This document shows, one piece after another, positions 35,541-45,240 of a stretch of 64,000 bases of DNA (positions are counted from its first letter, which is position 1; each line of letters starts with the position of its first letter). Both the position numbers and the translations under genes were made by a program. Source of the DNA: Xestospongia muta (taxonomy: Eukaryota; Porifera; Demospongiae; Haplosclerida; Petrosiidae). Location: assembly GCA_963693285.1 (NCBI GenBank), contig OY848928.1, forward strand, positions 5,299,827 through 5,363,826, given 5' to 3'. The notes beneath the pieces were generated by a model. The model was not told the DNA's origin. It ran no database searches and saw only the letters and a list, made by a program, of their open reading frames with translations.

Positions 35541-36147
35541 CTATATATACAATACAACAACCAACCAAAATACATCTAAGGAGTCCATAGCAACAGCCAA
35601 TGAGTTAGCTGGAATAGAGTCCTTGACAGATCACAATTGGTTGAAGTGAGCAAGGTTGTTTCGATCTTCTAACTGGAGATCTCATCAGCAGATACGGCAG
35701 ACACACATAAAGTCCTAGATTATTATTCACCTTCCAGTAAGCTAGTGAGATAGAGCGTTCCACTGTTATCATTATTATTATGGCAGTGTCTACAGGTCCG
35801 GTAAAAAAAGCCATACTTTAATGTGAAATTAATACTATACTCTGGACCCTACACCCTAAACACTAGACCCTAAATGTATTAATTTCACATTAAAGTATGG
35901 CTTTTTTTACCGGACTGTAGACACTTCGTATTGGAAGTAAAGCTACGTAGCTATTATATAGGCATAGGCGTGGCTACCTATGGCTACCATCAACGTGCTG
36001 TCATGGTTAATAGAAGATCGAAACAACCTTGCTCACTTCAACCAATTGTGATCTGTCAAGGACTCCATTCCAGCTAACTCATTGGCTGTTGTTATGGACT
36101 CCTTAGATGTATTTTGGTTGGTTGTTGTATTGTATATATATAGTAGG
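35541..36147. mobile_element. Fold-back element with long inverted repeats
   Basis: About 140 bp at 35541-35683 is an inverted copy of 36007-36147 (ATACATCTAAGGAGTCCATA, TGACAGATCACAATTGGTTG on the left; the complement on the right). No coding capacity. It sits just inside the left arm of the composite insertion. Confidence 0.85.
35785..35925. mobile_element. Hairpin element nested in the fold-back element
   Basis: Arms 35785-35834 and 35876-35925 are near-perfect inverted repeats of about 50 bp (CCGGTAAAAAAAGCCATACT against AGTATGGCTTTTTTTACCGG), with a 41-bp loop containing CCCTA repeats. Either a very small non-autonomous element or a hairpin used by one. Confidence 0.8.
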
Positions 36148-36182
36148 CGGGGCTATTATGAGACGTGTAAACAAAAGTCTTA

Positions 36183-36835
36183 ATAACTACAGACATGCCA
36201 ACCACTGACTTAGAAATTGAGTGAGAGGCTCCAAAAAAATGAGTGAGACAGGATGAAAATGAGTGAGATGTGGAAAAAATGTTTCAACAATAATTGCAAA
36301 AAAATATTACAAAAACTAGAAAAAATGAACACATGCACATGTCTTACAAAAAAATGGAAAACATGATGAGTGGCCTTGTATACAGGTCAATTTATTTATT
36401 TTAGATGAGTATAGTTTGTTGTATTCCTTAGTTGCCTTCTTGGCAGTTTCAAGAATAAAACTAAGTTTCGGCCTAATTTACAACTCAATGGTACACTATT
36501 AAGCATTATTTGTGTGAAACTTGCAAATACAGAGCCCTGTAGCAGTTATAATCCTCCAAAAGATGTTCTTGGAAACCATACTGAAAACCCTCTCTTCTAG
36601 TGCATTTGAGTGAGGAAGTATGAATAATATTGGTACTTTACGTAGCTTTTCGAATCTTTTCAAAATAGCATGTGGCCACTAAATTTGTTGACACTGGGTT
36701 AAAAATAAGAACACACCTCCTTTGCTTTGAAATGCGTGAGACGTCTTCATGTTTGCGTGTGAGCGTGAGAGATTGCCCAAAAGCGTGTGTCTCACGCAAA
36801 ATGCGTGTGAGTTGGCATGTTTGATAACTACAGAC
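36183..36835. mobile_element. Short inverted-repeat element with 12-bp flanking direct repeats
   Basis: ATGCCAAC at 36195 is mirrored by GTTGGCAT near 36811-36818, and the 12-bp word ATAACTACAGAC flanks both sides (36183-36194 and 36824-36835), as expected for a target-site duplication. The inside has GTGAG-rich ends (AATTGAGTGAGAGG; GCGTGAGACGTC) and no open frame of note. Confidence 0.65.
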
Positions 36836-36960
36836 TGGAAGTGAAATATTAAATGAAATTTCATGTACTGGCTAACTAGACTATAGGCTATTGTTAACTA
36901 TTACTGACATTAATTTTCAATCACCACAGGCAGTAAAACTACACCAAAACATAATTGTTG

Positions 36961-39343
36961 CAGAAGTGGGTATTATGAGACAGGACACCAGTTATGAGAC
37001 ACACAAAATATTTCATTTTTTAAGTACACTCAGTATCAGTTGACATTATTATGAACAATCTTCACAAATGAACAACTCAGGGAGACATTTTTTACTTTTA
37101 ATTTTAGTACATTTGAAATCAAACCACTGTTCACACCCACCATCACATGCAATCCACAAATCATCACTGTCAACAAACAAAACTCCACACTTGGGGCAAA
37201 TAGCATTATCATCTGTTCTGTCTGATGCTTTATCCAATTTCAGTGCACTTATCTCACTTTCAAGATCACGTTCTTCCTGTTTCTTGTTCCTACCTTTCTT
37301 TGCTTTCCCTCTCTGTTGCTCTTGTTTCTCTAACTGTTTTTTCTTTCTTCGTTGTTCCTTCTCTTTCCTCATCTCTTCTCTCTCCAACTTCTTTTTTTCC
37401 CATTCAGCCTTCTTCTCTAACTTCATTTGCTCATCTGCTTTCTTTCTTTCCTCCTTCAACTTCATCTCCTCCAGGACATGTGGCTCAGAGATACAAATAG
37501 CTCTGGCATTAACACCTCCTCTCCTTGTACCAGTTCTCTTTGGCTCAGGCAATACTAAGAGTTCACTCAGTACATCAGATGAACTTGAGGCCTTGCTAGG
37601 CCTAGTTTCATTTGATACATGAGAATGCTTCTCAGAGGAACTATCAGAGAAAGAGTCACTGATATCCACTTCTGGGTGGTTAATTTTTAACCATGCAACA
37701 TAGCCAGGATCCTTGAGGTCGTACCCTTCTTCATACCTCTTCTGATAGCATGCTTCTAATTCAGGTGAAAACAGTGGACTACCTGATTCATCATTACTAT
37801 TTGGCTCTGGAGTCTGAGAATGTTCAACACGTAGAGCTGTTGATGGTGCTATCTGTCTGTCTGTCACTTCACTGGGATTGATCGGCCACACTCCAGTCTT
37901 CTTGAAGCCTTTCATAATATTCACAGGAGTGAAGGATGCAGCATATGCATCAGCAACTAATGAAGCCAGAACATCTGCTGTAACAACTCGACCTGGATGT
38001 TGACACATGTATTTACTGCATGCCTTGTTGAAGTTGGTTTTAAAGGATTTAAAAACTCCAACGTCTAGAGGTTGTAGCAGGTGACTAGTATGTGCTGGTA
38101 AACACAGAAGATGAACATCATTTAAGCGAGCCAGTTCAATCAATTCAATTGATACATGAGTACGATGCCCATCCTGAAGGAGAAGCACTGGTCGAGTTGG
38201 TGGTATGCTACGGAGGAAGAAGTTAAACCACTCAATAAAGAGTTCAGTGTTCATCCAACCAGATTCACTGCTAGCAAAAAGAGTGTTAGGATATGCACCT
38301 TCTCTTTGTTGTTGAGGAACTGGCCTTTTCCGAGGGTACACCATCATTGGTGGTAGAGAAAGACCACTGGCAGAAATGCATGACAAAATTGTATGCGTTT
38401 TCCCCCTCTCAGCTGCAGAAACTGCATACACATTTCTACATCCTAATTCAGCCACTACTTTGTGTGGCTTGAAAACAATAGTTACTCCTGTTTCATCACA
38501 GTTGTATATTTGCATAGGTTTTGATACTAAGTTAAGTTTTCCATAAATTGCTCCAAGCTTACCGAAGAAGTCACTTATGGTATCTTGATTGGCACAGACA
38601 GCTCTACTGTAAGACAATGGTTGGGGCGACCTGATTGTTAGCTGTGGATGACGCCTGACAAAACCTTCAAACCATGCCCTTCCAGCACTACCATTCTTAA
38701 AAGGGTGGAGGCGTTGGCTCTTGTTAACAATACTGAATGCCATACCCATAACTCCTTCCTTTGTCAAACCAAACCCCATTTCTGACATTTTAATCAAATA
38801 TTCTGCCAACCTGTCCTCTTCTTCTTCAGTTAAAACCGTAGCTGGCCCAGGCTTACAGTCTAACTTGACAGAACCATTCACACGTCTTCTAAGAGTTTCG
38901 ATTGGGACATTATAAAGACGAGCAGCTTCCCTTAATCCCTTGTTTTCTTTTAGCACACTGTCCACAGCTGCAGCCATGCTATCATCTGACCACTGTTTCC
39001 GTTTACAAGCCATAGTAGGTTTACGCCTAAAAGTGACACAAAAAGTTAGTTACCTAGCACCAATTCACGCTATGTACCTTACTAGCAGTCTAGCACCTTC
39101 TTTAGTTAGCAACTGACGTTAGCAAAAAACACGTGCAAGTTCTTAATGTTGGGGTGGAGATCAATAAATTAATAGCTTTAATTAATATTAATTGTTATTA
39201 ACTTTTCTCAGCAACAATAATAGTTACCAGCTCTGAAATTTCTGCATTCTTCTCTAGTAGGTCAAAGTAAGATATGGAGTTTATTATTTTAAATTATTAC
39301 TGAAGTGTCCCATAATACCCACTGTCCCACAATACCAGCACTT
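36961..39343. mobile_element. Pogo-like DNA transposon
   Basis: The transposase gene 37049-39013 is bracketed by inverted ends: GTGGGTATTATGAGACAG near 36968 and its imperfect complement around 39318-39338 (CCCATAATACCCACTGTCCC, then ACAATACCAGCA). Each end contains two copies of a TATTATGRGACA motif, possibly transposase binding sites. Exact ends and target duplication are not certain. Confidence 0.72.
37049..39013 (-). CDS. Pogo/CENP-B-type transposase with C-terminal PHD finger
   Basis: Intact single-exon frame of 654 residues that would cut and paste the surrounding element. Residues 8-47 form a psq/CENP-B-like helix-turn-helix (LREAARLYNVPIETLRRRVN), followed by a second DNA-binding segment to about 128. 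The DDE_1 catalytic core has Asp173 (NCDETG), Asp281 (LLLQDGHRTH) and Asp317 (HLLQPLDVGVFKSF), the DDD set usual in pogo-like enzymes. After a Ser/Glu-rich region comes a highly charged coiled coil (about 510-590) and a final Cys/His cluster (CPKCGVLF, CDGGCEQWFDFKC, FICEDC) that reads as a PHD finger. The intact frame suggests recent activity. Transposon proteins with PHD fingers may use histone marks to choose sites; that is inference. Confidence 0.93.
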   Translation of the reverse strand: MACKRKQWSDDSMAAAVDSVLKENKGLREAARLYNVPIETLRRRVNGSVKLDCKPGPATVLTEEEEDRLAEYLIKMSEMGFGLTKEGVMGMAFSIVNKSQRLHPFKNGSAGRAWFEGFVRRHPQLTIRSPQPLSYSRAVCANQDTISDFFGKLGAIYGKLNLVSKPMQIYNCDETGVTIVFKPHKVVAELGCRNVYAVSAAERGKTHTILSCISASGLSLPPMMVYPRKRPVPQQQREGAYPNTLFASSESGWMNTELFIEWFNFFLRSIPPTRPVLLLQDGHRTHVSIELIELARLNDVHLLCLPAHTSHLLQPLDVGVFKSFKTNFNKACSKYMCQHPGRVVTADVLASLVADAYAASFTPVNIMKGFKKTGVWPINPSEVTDRQIAPSTALRVEHSQTPEPNSNDESGSPLFSPELEACYQKRYEEGYDLKDPGYVAWLKINHPEVDISDSFSDSSSEKHSHVSNETRPSKASSSSDVLSELLVLPEPKRTGTRRGGVNARAICISEPHVLEEMKLKEERKKADEQMKLEKKAEWEKKKLEREEMRKEKEQRRKKKQLEKQEQQRGKAKKGRNKKQEERDLESEISALKLDKASDRTDDNAICPKCGVLFVDSDDLWIACDGGCEQWFDFKCTKIKSKKCLPELFICEDCS

Positions 39344-39435
39344 ACTCTAGCTTGGTTTTGTTTATTGATTTTTAGTATTGGCTGTCCAGACAAATATAAA
39401 GTCTGAAATGTCCTTTCATATCTATTACCCTTTGC

Positions 39436-39711
39436 CTAAGACTTTTCAACAAAGATAAACTTTGTTACCAATAAAATCAGTTATCCAAACTGTTGTACCA
39501 CTCTTCACCAACAGCTAAAGCAATCAATGAAACTGTGGCAGAATGAAGCCACCTGCTGTGTATTTTTGATATTGTTCATCAATCTTCTGAGCCAAACTGT
39601 TAACTTCTGAGATTACTTCCTTACAACAGTCTTCATTACCTGATACCATGTAATTAGCTAATATGATCATTAAAATTACTGTAGTAGATATCTTCGTTGA
39701 TTGGTGAGAAT
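39436..39711 (-). pseudogene. Internally deleted array gene at the insertion border
   Basis: From 39451 the sequence matches the C-terminal end of array gene 6 (AAAGATAAACTTTGTTACCA, AAATCAGTTATCCAAACTGT) for about 45 bp, then jumps directly to the N-terminal part of an array 1-3 type gene: transmembrane codons, the Cys segment and the start MSTTVILMI at 39711. Nearly the whole propeller is missing, and the coil and N-terminal part is out of frame. It was further split from its 3' flank (35340-35473) by the composite insertion. Confidence 0.85.
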
Positions 39712-39896
39712 AAAGAAAAACAGATTATGATCTGAACAAATGAAATGAATCCCTTATATATGTGCCATCTCAAAAGTGGTCCACATTTATGTACATTGTC
39801 TACTGCTTTTGTGATTAATAGTTAAATAGGTTTTAAAATTATATAAGCATTTATATTAAAATTAATTGTAAAGTGTAAATTGTATCCTCTTGAATA

Positions 39897-40961
39897 TTAG
39901 AAAAGATAAACTTTGTTACCAGTATAGTCTGTAATCCACAGTGTTCCATCAGGAGCAATAAAAACATCACCAGCACCTTTAAAACCTTTGATAACATTGA
40001 TTTCTCTCCCATCCTTATCACAGATATAGACTTCACCTGGACTGCTACGATCACACACATACATGTTATCATCACTGTCCACAAAAAGACCCTCAGCCAT
40101 TTTCACACCTATTCTAAATTTAGTTAGCACTGTTCCAGACTTAGTAACAATTAAAACTGATGCATCAGTAAACCAGTCAGATACACGTATATTATCATCA
40201 GAATCAAACTGGATCTTACGAGGATAAGACCCTATGCCAGACATCTCACAGGATTTGCTACCATCAGGGTTATATACATGTATTTTTCCAGTATCGTCTT
40301 TAGAACCTGCATCTTGAGAGATATAGAACTTGCCATCAGAATCTACGCCAACTCCAACTGGATAAGGTATACTAATTTTGTCCCCAATTAATTCTCCATC
40401 AGTTGTAAATTCATAAACTTTCCCTCCTAAGAAGCTTGCAACATATATTCTATCACCTTTTCCGCATATTCCAATTATGCCTCCAGCAGGAGTCCTGACT
40501 TTCTTTTGAAAGTTACCATCTTTATCAAATATATGAACGTGGCCATCTCCCCAAGCTGTGATGAACACTTTTCCATCATCTGTTATGTATATGTTCACTG
40601 GTTCTGAGATATCTTTTATTGTTTTCTTGGAATCTTCAATACTGGTTGGATATTTAGAATGAGGAGGTGGAGGACGAACATTTTTATCATCAGTACCACC
40701 TCCTGGTTGTTTGGTATCACCAGTACCACCTCCTGGTTGTTTGGTATTGTCACTGTCACCTCCTAGTTGTTTGGTATCGTCACTGTCACCTTCTGGTTGT
40801 TTGGTATCTTCAGTACCACCTCTAGACCTACTTATATTTTTCACTTCTTTCATGAGTTCATCAATCTTCTCAGCCAGAGACTTAATCAAAGAGAGCAGTT
40901 GCAGGCCCATATACACACCACTACTAACTAATATGATCATTAAAGTTACTGCAATAGACAT
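39897..40961 (-). CDS. Array gene 4: propeller protein with fused signal/membrane segment
   Basis: Single-exon, 354 residues. An in-frame deletion of about 160 nt relative to genes 1-3 has joined the start of the signal peptide directly to the transmembrane helix (MSIAVTLMIILVSSGVYMGL), leaving one hydrophobic segment that would act as a signal anchor and place the propeller outside. The Cys segment is lost. The linker has four diverged DTKQP-type units (GDSDDTKQL, GDSDNTKQP). The joint is altered to KYPTSIEDSKKTI. Six blades follow, one with an insertion (SKDDTGKIHVYN). Function unknown. Confidence 0.85.
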   Translation of the reverse strand: MSIAVTLMIILVSSGVYMGLQLLSLIKSLAEKIDELMKEVKNISRSRGGTEDTKQPEGDSDDTKQLGGDSDNTKQPGGGTGDTKQPGGGTDDKNVRPPPPHSKYPTSIEDSKKTIKDISEPVNIYITDDGKVFITAWGDGHVHIFDKDGNFQKKVRTPAGGIIGICGKGDRIYVASFLGGKVYEFTTDGELIGDKISIPYPVGVGVDSDGKFYISQDAGSKDDTGKIHVYNPDGSKSCEMSGIGSYPRKIQFDSDDNIRVSDWFTDASVLIVTKSGTVLTKFRIGVKMAEGLFVDSDDNMYVCDRSSPGEVYICDKDGREINVIKGFKGAGDVFIAPDGTLWITDYTGNKVYLF

Positions 40962-41160
40962 CTTTGTTGATTGGTGAGAATAAAGAAAAACAGATTATGA
41001 TCTAAACAAATGGAATAAATGTCTTATATGTATGTTTGTCAATTTCCTACATGATTCTACCAATGAGATTGCAAATGGAAAGTCAACAAGGTATGTGTTT
41101 CTTTCCTTATGCCACCATGTGTGTGATGTAGGATATAAATATAGCACTGTAGGTCTGTTT
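40962..41160 (-). promoter_or_regulatory. Upstream module of array gene 4
   Basis: Copy of the module ahead of genes 1-3; core near 41133-41155, where one position of the palindrome has changed (ACAGTGCTATATTTATATCC in sense direction). Confidence 0.55.
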
Positions 41161-41650
41161 CCTTATTATAACACTACTTTATTAATGTTATTACTTTGTT
41201 TTCCTCCAGTGTTAATTATTCTTTGTTAACATGTGTATGTGACACAGTTGTTGTCATAGTGATGTAATCTTTCTGGATCTAGTAAACTTGTCACATCATA
41301 AAGAGCACATCAATTTCCTATTATCACAAATTGTGTTACTAGTTTATGTTCTACAATCTATAGTGTTTGTATGTTAAAACTAGTAAACATTATGAAAAGC
41401 AGCACCTGAGGCTTTTATTCACAGATATAGAGATCATCATGCTTATGTCTTCAATATTTGTACACACCTCTATATATCAAGAGCTATTACTAAGGCAGTT
41501 AGAAGATTTCTCTAATCATAGCATTTGGAAAAATGGACCTTTTCACATATCTGCAGCTGAGTAACATTAGAACATGATTGCTAAGATCATGTTATTTACA
41601 AACTTAAATTATATCTTCTTGTTTATAATAAAATTCAAAGTATAGTTAAT

Positions 41651-42132
41651 TTATGCATACATTGCATCAAAATCTGGTTCACTGTTGTCTTCTTCAGTCT
41701 GGAAATAATTGTGTGAATGGTAATGGTGAGGATGGTGATGGTGGAGATGAGAATGGTGATGGTGGTGACCTGGTGGAGGTTCTGATGGTGGGAATACATC
41801 AAGTTGTGGTTCATATAGTAGGAACACATTGGGTAGTGGTTCTGATGGTGGAAACACACCAGACGATGATGGTTTTGATGGTGGGAACACACCAGGTGGT
41901 GATGGTTGTGATGGTAGTGAAGTGGATTTAGAACATTTCACTATTTCTTTTTTAAGTTCTTTCATTTCTCTTTTAATTTCTTTAATTTTCTCTTCCAGTA
42001 GCATCTTTATCTCTTTATTAAATGTATCAACTTGACACAGAGCTTGAAGACATAACTCATCTGATTTAGAAGCTGCACTAATTATATCAATGTACCAAAG
42101 ATTAGAGTGAAAATATTGACAGCAATGTCCAT
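41651..42132 (-). pseudogene. Array short gene 1: coil plus His-rich tail, signal peptide broken
   Basis: Paralogue of the intact short gene at 48530-49075. Downstream of the signal peptide the frame is open: SDELCLQALCQVD, a Lys/Glu coil (EIKREMKELKKEIVKCSKS), linker units PPGVFPPSKP/SEP, a His-rich run and the closing NYFQTEEDNSEPDFDAMYA. But relative to its paralogue 4 nt are missing at about 42080-42085, so that translation from the expected ATG at 42132 (MDIAVNIFTLIFGTLI) stops at once. An upstream start in the other frame would give a different, longer N-terminus with a hydrophobic stretch; I consider the gene broken. Confidence 0.7.
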
Positions 42133-43165
42133 CTTCAAGGCTGAAAATATAACCAACAAATAAAATAATTTTGTAGTGATCTAACACATACACAATATGA
42201 TATAGTGGTTTTATAGATGAATGGTGTTGAGAAGAAAATAGAAATGTGAACAGGAAAGTAATGAACTGAAAAAGTGAGAACAAGAGCAACACAAAGAAGG
42301 AAACAAGGAAAGAAGTAGAGCAACAATACATATCTCATGTTTTTTCCTCATATAACAGATGATATCAAACAAAGATCTAATGTTGCTTTCCTTCTTCTCC
42401 TTTAATTACTTAATCAATTACATTATATTATGTTCTGAAGTAAATGACCGTAATAGATATACTTATGTTTACATTTCATGTCTTGTTATTAAAGTACAGA
42501 GATAATAATAGTCTTTATTATAAAAAGTGTCATATTCTTTAATAAAGGTAATCACATTAAAATCTCATTACATGCTCAAAAATTTTAAGTTGTGAGAATA
42601 ATTTTATAACAACTATCTCTATAACCTATATTATATTTGTTTGATGCTCTTTGATAGTGGGACAGTTGTTATTTAGTTTATTTGGACAAAATGATCTATA
42701 ATTGTGTTCTATATTCGATCTTTTGGAGCCAGACACTTCACCTTGAGACTATTTAAGTGTCAACAATCTTTGTTAGAACAAATACCAAGATCAGTCATCA
42801 CAACAAATACATTTTATATCCATAGACATACATCCATTGTCATCAAGAAATAATATAATTATTAAAAACCATAATTATATTTTTCTTAAATGTGATGTGT
42901 GAATGATGAAAATGAGATATAAATTGAGATATTAATATTAGATACTACATATATTGTACATGTCATGTTGTATTGTTCATTTAAATGACAGTTTCAAATT
43001 AATTGTCTGTGAATGATGTGAAATATGTTACAAATTATCTTGTTTAACTGATAATATTACAAACTGATAATCATTCAAATAGATTGTTATATTATGTGAG
43101 CATTATATAATGTAGAGTTCAAATGATTTGGCAATTATCCTTATATAATTACAATAATGAAAGAA
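42133..43165. other. Spacer between short gene 1 and array gene 5
   Basis: The left 260 bp are the 5' flank shared with array gene 5 (44279-44600) and short gene 2 (49076-49340), including AGAAGGAAACAAGGAAAGAA and CATGTTTTTCCTCATATA. This must hold the promoter of this gene subtype. The remaining 750 bp are AT-rich with nothing recognisable. Confidence 0.55.
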
Positions 43166-44278
43166 TCAAAAAAGTTTTACTGCACGATCTTGGAAAGCAA
43201 TAACCCAAATTGTTCCATCTGATGTCATAGTCACATCTTTGGGAACTTTAACACCCTCAAGTTTGCCAATTTTATTACCATTCTTGTCTCTGATATGAAC
43301 TATGCCTTGTAATAAAAGTTCCATGGAACAGTCAGCTACGTAGAAATTATCCTGACTATCAACAAATAATCCAACACATTCTGGAAAATCGAAATGGTCA
43401 AACACTTCAATGTTCTTAATCACATCTCCAGACTTGTTTAGGACATAATAGTAACAATCCCGGGTTAACACACAAAGATTACCACCAGAATCAAACTTGA
43501 TAGCCTGAGTATAACCTTTGACATCGGTTTTTATTGTATTAGATTTGCTCCCATCTTGATGAAAAATTCCGATTTTGGCAAGTCCTTCTGGAGATTTTTG
43601 GAAAGCATATAGTGAACCATCAGAGTCTTTAACAATTCCACCAGCAAAAGGTTCTTTGTAGTCCTTTGTTCCAACCAGTTCTCCTTCACTTGTATACTCA
43701 AAGACTTTGCCTTCATCAGTAGCAATAAATGTGTGATCTACTGAATAAAGTCCATTTGGATATTTATCTCCTGGGATTGTAAACTTCTTTTTATGGTTGC
43801 CATCTTTATCCAGGATATAGACATGACTATGAGATCTACTTGCAACAAAAACCATATCATCATTTGTACTATCGATAAAGAATGGTTGATAATCAAAACC
43901 ATTTATAACTTTCTTTATATTTCCAATGGTACTTGGATCTCTTGTTCTAGGGTTCTTTTTCACTCCTTTTCCAGATGGTTGTGATGGTGTTGATGGTTGT
44001 GTTGGTGGGGATGGTTGTGATGGTGGGGATGGTTGTGATGGTGGGGATGGTTGTGATGGTGGGGATGGTTGTGATGGTGGTGAAGTAGGTTTAGAAGTTT
44101 TTGCTATTTCCTTTTTGAGCTCTTCAATTTTCTCTTCCAGTAGCGTCTTTATCTCTTTGTTAAATGCATCAGCTTGACACAGAGCTTGAAGACATAACTC
44201 ATCTGATTCAGAAGCTGCACTAGTCATAATGATCAATGTACCAAAGATTAAAGTGAAAATATTGACTCCAACATGCAT
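43166..44278 (-). CDS. Array gene 5: secreted propeller protein with PSQPSPP linker
   Basis: Single-exon, 370 residues from the ATG at 44278. A signal peptide (VNIFTLIFGTLIIMTSAAS) is followed by SDELCLQALCQAD, a coil (IKTLLEEKIEELKKEIAKTS) and a linker of about six PSQPSPP units, then TRDPSTIGNIKKVI and a diverged six-bladed propeller ending AVKLF. No transmembrane helix is present, so this member should be secreted. The N-terminal half matches the short genes (41651, 48530) while the C-terminal half belongs to the propeller family, so the gene is a mosaic of both. Cys residues in blades 4-5 (LCVLTRDC, DCSMELL) are particular to it. Confidence 0.87.
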   Translation of the reverse strand: MHVGVNIFTLIFGTLIIMTSAASESDELCLQALCQADAFNKEIKTLLEEKIEELKKEIAKTSKPTSPPSQPSPPSQPSPPSQPSPPSQPSPPTQPSTPSQPSGKGVKKNPRTRDPSTIGNIKKVINGFDYQPFFIDSTNDDMVFVASRSHSHVYILDKDGNHKKKFTIPGDKYPNGLYSVDHTFIATDEGKVFEYTSEGELVGTKDYKEPFAGGIVKDSDGSLYAFQKSPEGLAKIGIFHQDGSKSNTIKTDVKGYTQAIKFDSGGNLCVLTRDCYYYVLNKSGDVIKNIEVFDHFDFPECVGLFVDSQDNFYVADCSMELLLQGIVHIRDKNGNKIGKLEGVKVPKDVTMTSDGTIWVIAFQDRAVKLF

Positions 44279-44975
44279 TTTCAAAGTTGAAAATAGAAAG
44301 AAACCAACAAATAAAATAATTCAGTAGTTATCTAACACATACACAATGATGTACTGGTTTTATAGATGAATGGTGTTGAGAAGGAAAGAGAAGTGTGAAC
44401 AGCAAAAGTACTGAACTGAAAAAGTGAGAAAGAGAGCAACACAAAGAAGGAAACAAGGAAAGAAGTAGAGCAACAATACATATCTCGTGTTTTTCCTCAT
44501 ATAGCAGATGGTATCAAACAAGGATCTAATGTTGCTTTCCTTCTTATTCTTATTCTTCAATATTGTACATTCATTAAAGATATAAGTCTTGATGTAATGT
44601 TGAAATGAAAAGACATTGAAACATTAGGTACTAAATTCATAAATTGTGCAACCAATTCATCAGAAATTGACAAATGCATTGGATGAAGGACTTGTGGTTG
44701 CTATGAAGAAGCAGCTGTACTAACAAAGCAATAAAGTAACAATGATCTTCTTTTCTTCTTGTACAGACATATTAACAAAGACCAAAAAACATTTTCCTTT
44801 TCTTCTAGGATATTTTTTTATATATAATATAAAAATAATATGATAAGTTTTCAAATTAAAATGGAAAAGGGGCGGGACTATATGCCAACCCAGGCCATAT
44901 TAGTACAAAACTATCACATCATAATCTATTACAGTGGTTTGTTGGAGGATATTAGAGCATCTCTGATTGTAACCC
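44279..44975. repeat. Segmental duplicate of 49076-49785
   Basis: The 5' flank of array gene 5 is nearly identical over about 700 bp to that of short gene 2. The last part (about 44929-44975) is a copy of the 3' end of the PHF20 coding sequence (ACAGTGGTTTGTTGGAGGA). The block therefore was copied from the right edge of the array together with a piece of the neighbouring gene. Confidence 0.88.
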
Positions 44976-45240
44976 AACCCACATCAACTCACGTTAGTAC
45001 AAATCAATATCACTTCCATCTGTAGCAATGCAACATCATCAGCACAGTAGTAATCTCTGTAGTGTTTGATCATAAAATAGAGACTTACTCCATCATCAGT
45101 TTTACCTACATAGTTAAGTTACTATACCTCCTTTAATCCCTCAATATACAGCCAGAGATTACTATAAACTAGTCAAAGAGGACAAATGTGCTTATACACA
45201 ATTATCAAGAGCCATTAACTAAAGGCAGTTATATTCACTC

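Larger units (their letters stand above)
35474..39417. mobile_element. Composite insertion with 69-bp terminal inverted repeats
   Basis: The arms 35474-35542 and 39349-39417 are inverted copies of each other with about two mismatches in 69 bp (GAAAGGACATCTCAGACTTT at one end, AAAGTCTGAAATGTCCTTTC at the other). On the left the insertion abuts AAAGATAAACTTTG of a dead array gene; the same 14 bp recur at 39451-39464, after 33 bp of extra sequence, where the gene remnant resumes. Inside are a fold-back element, another inverted-repeat element and a pogo-like transposon, so it is a nest of several insertions. The outer element codes for nothing of its own that I can see. Confidence 0.8.

Noticed and set aside
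37068..37622. 184-codon open frame on the plus strand opposite the transposase
   Set aside because: It is the complement of the Lys/Glu-rich coiled coil and shows no independent signal.
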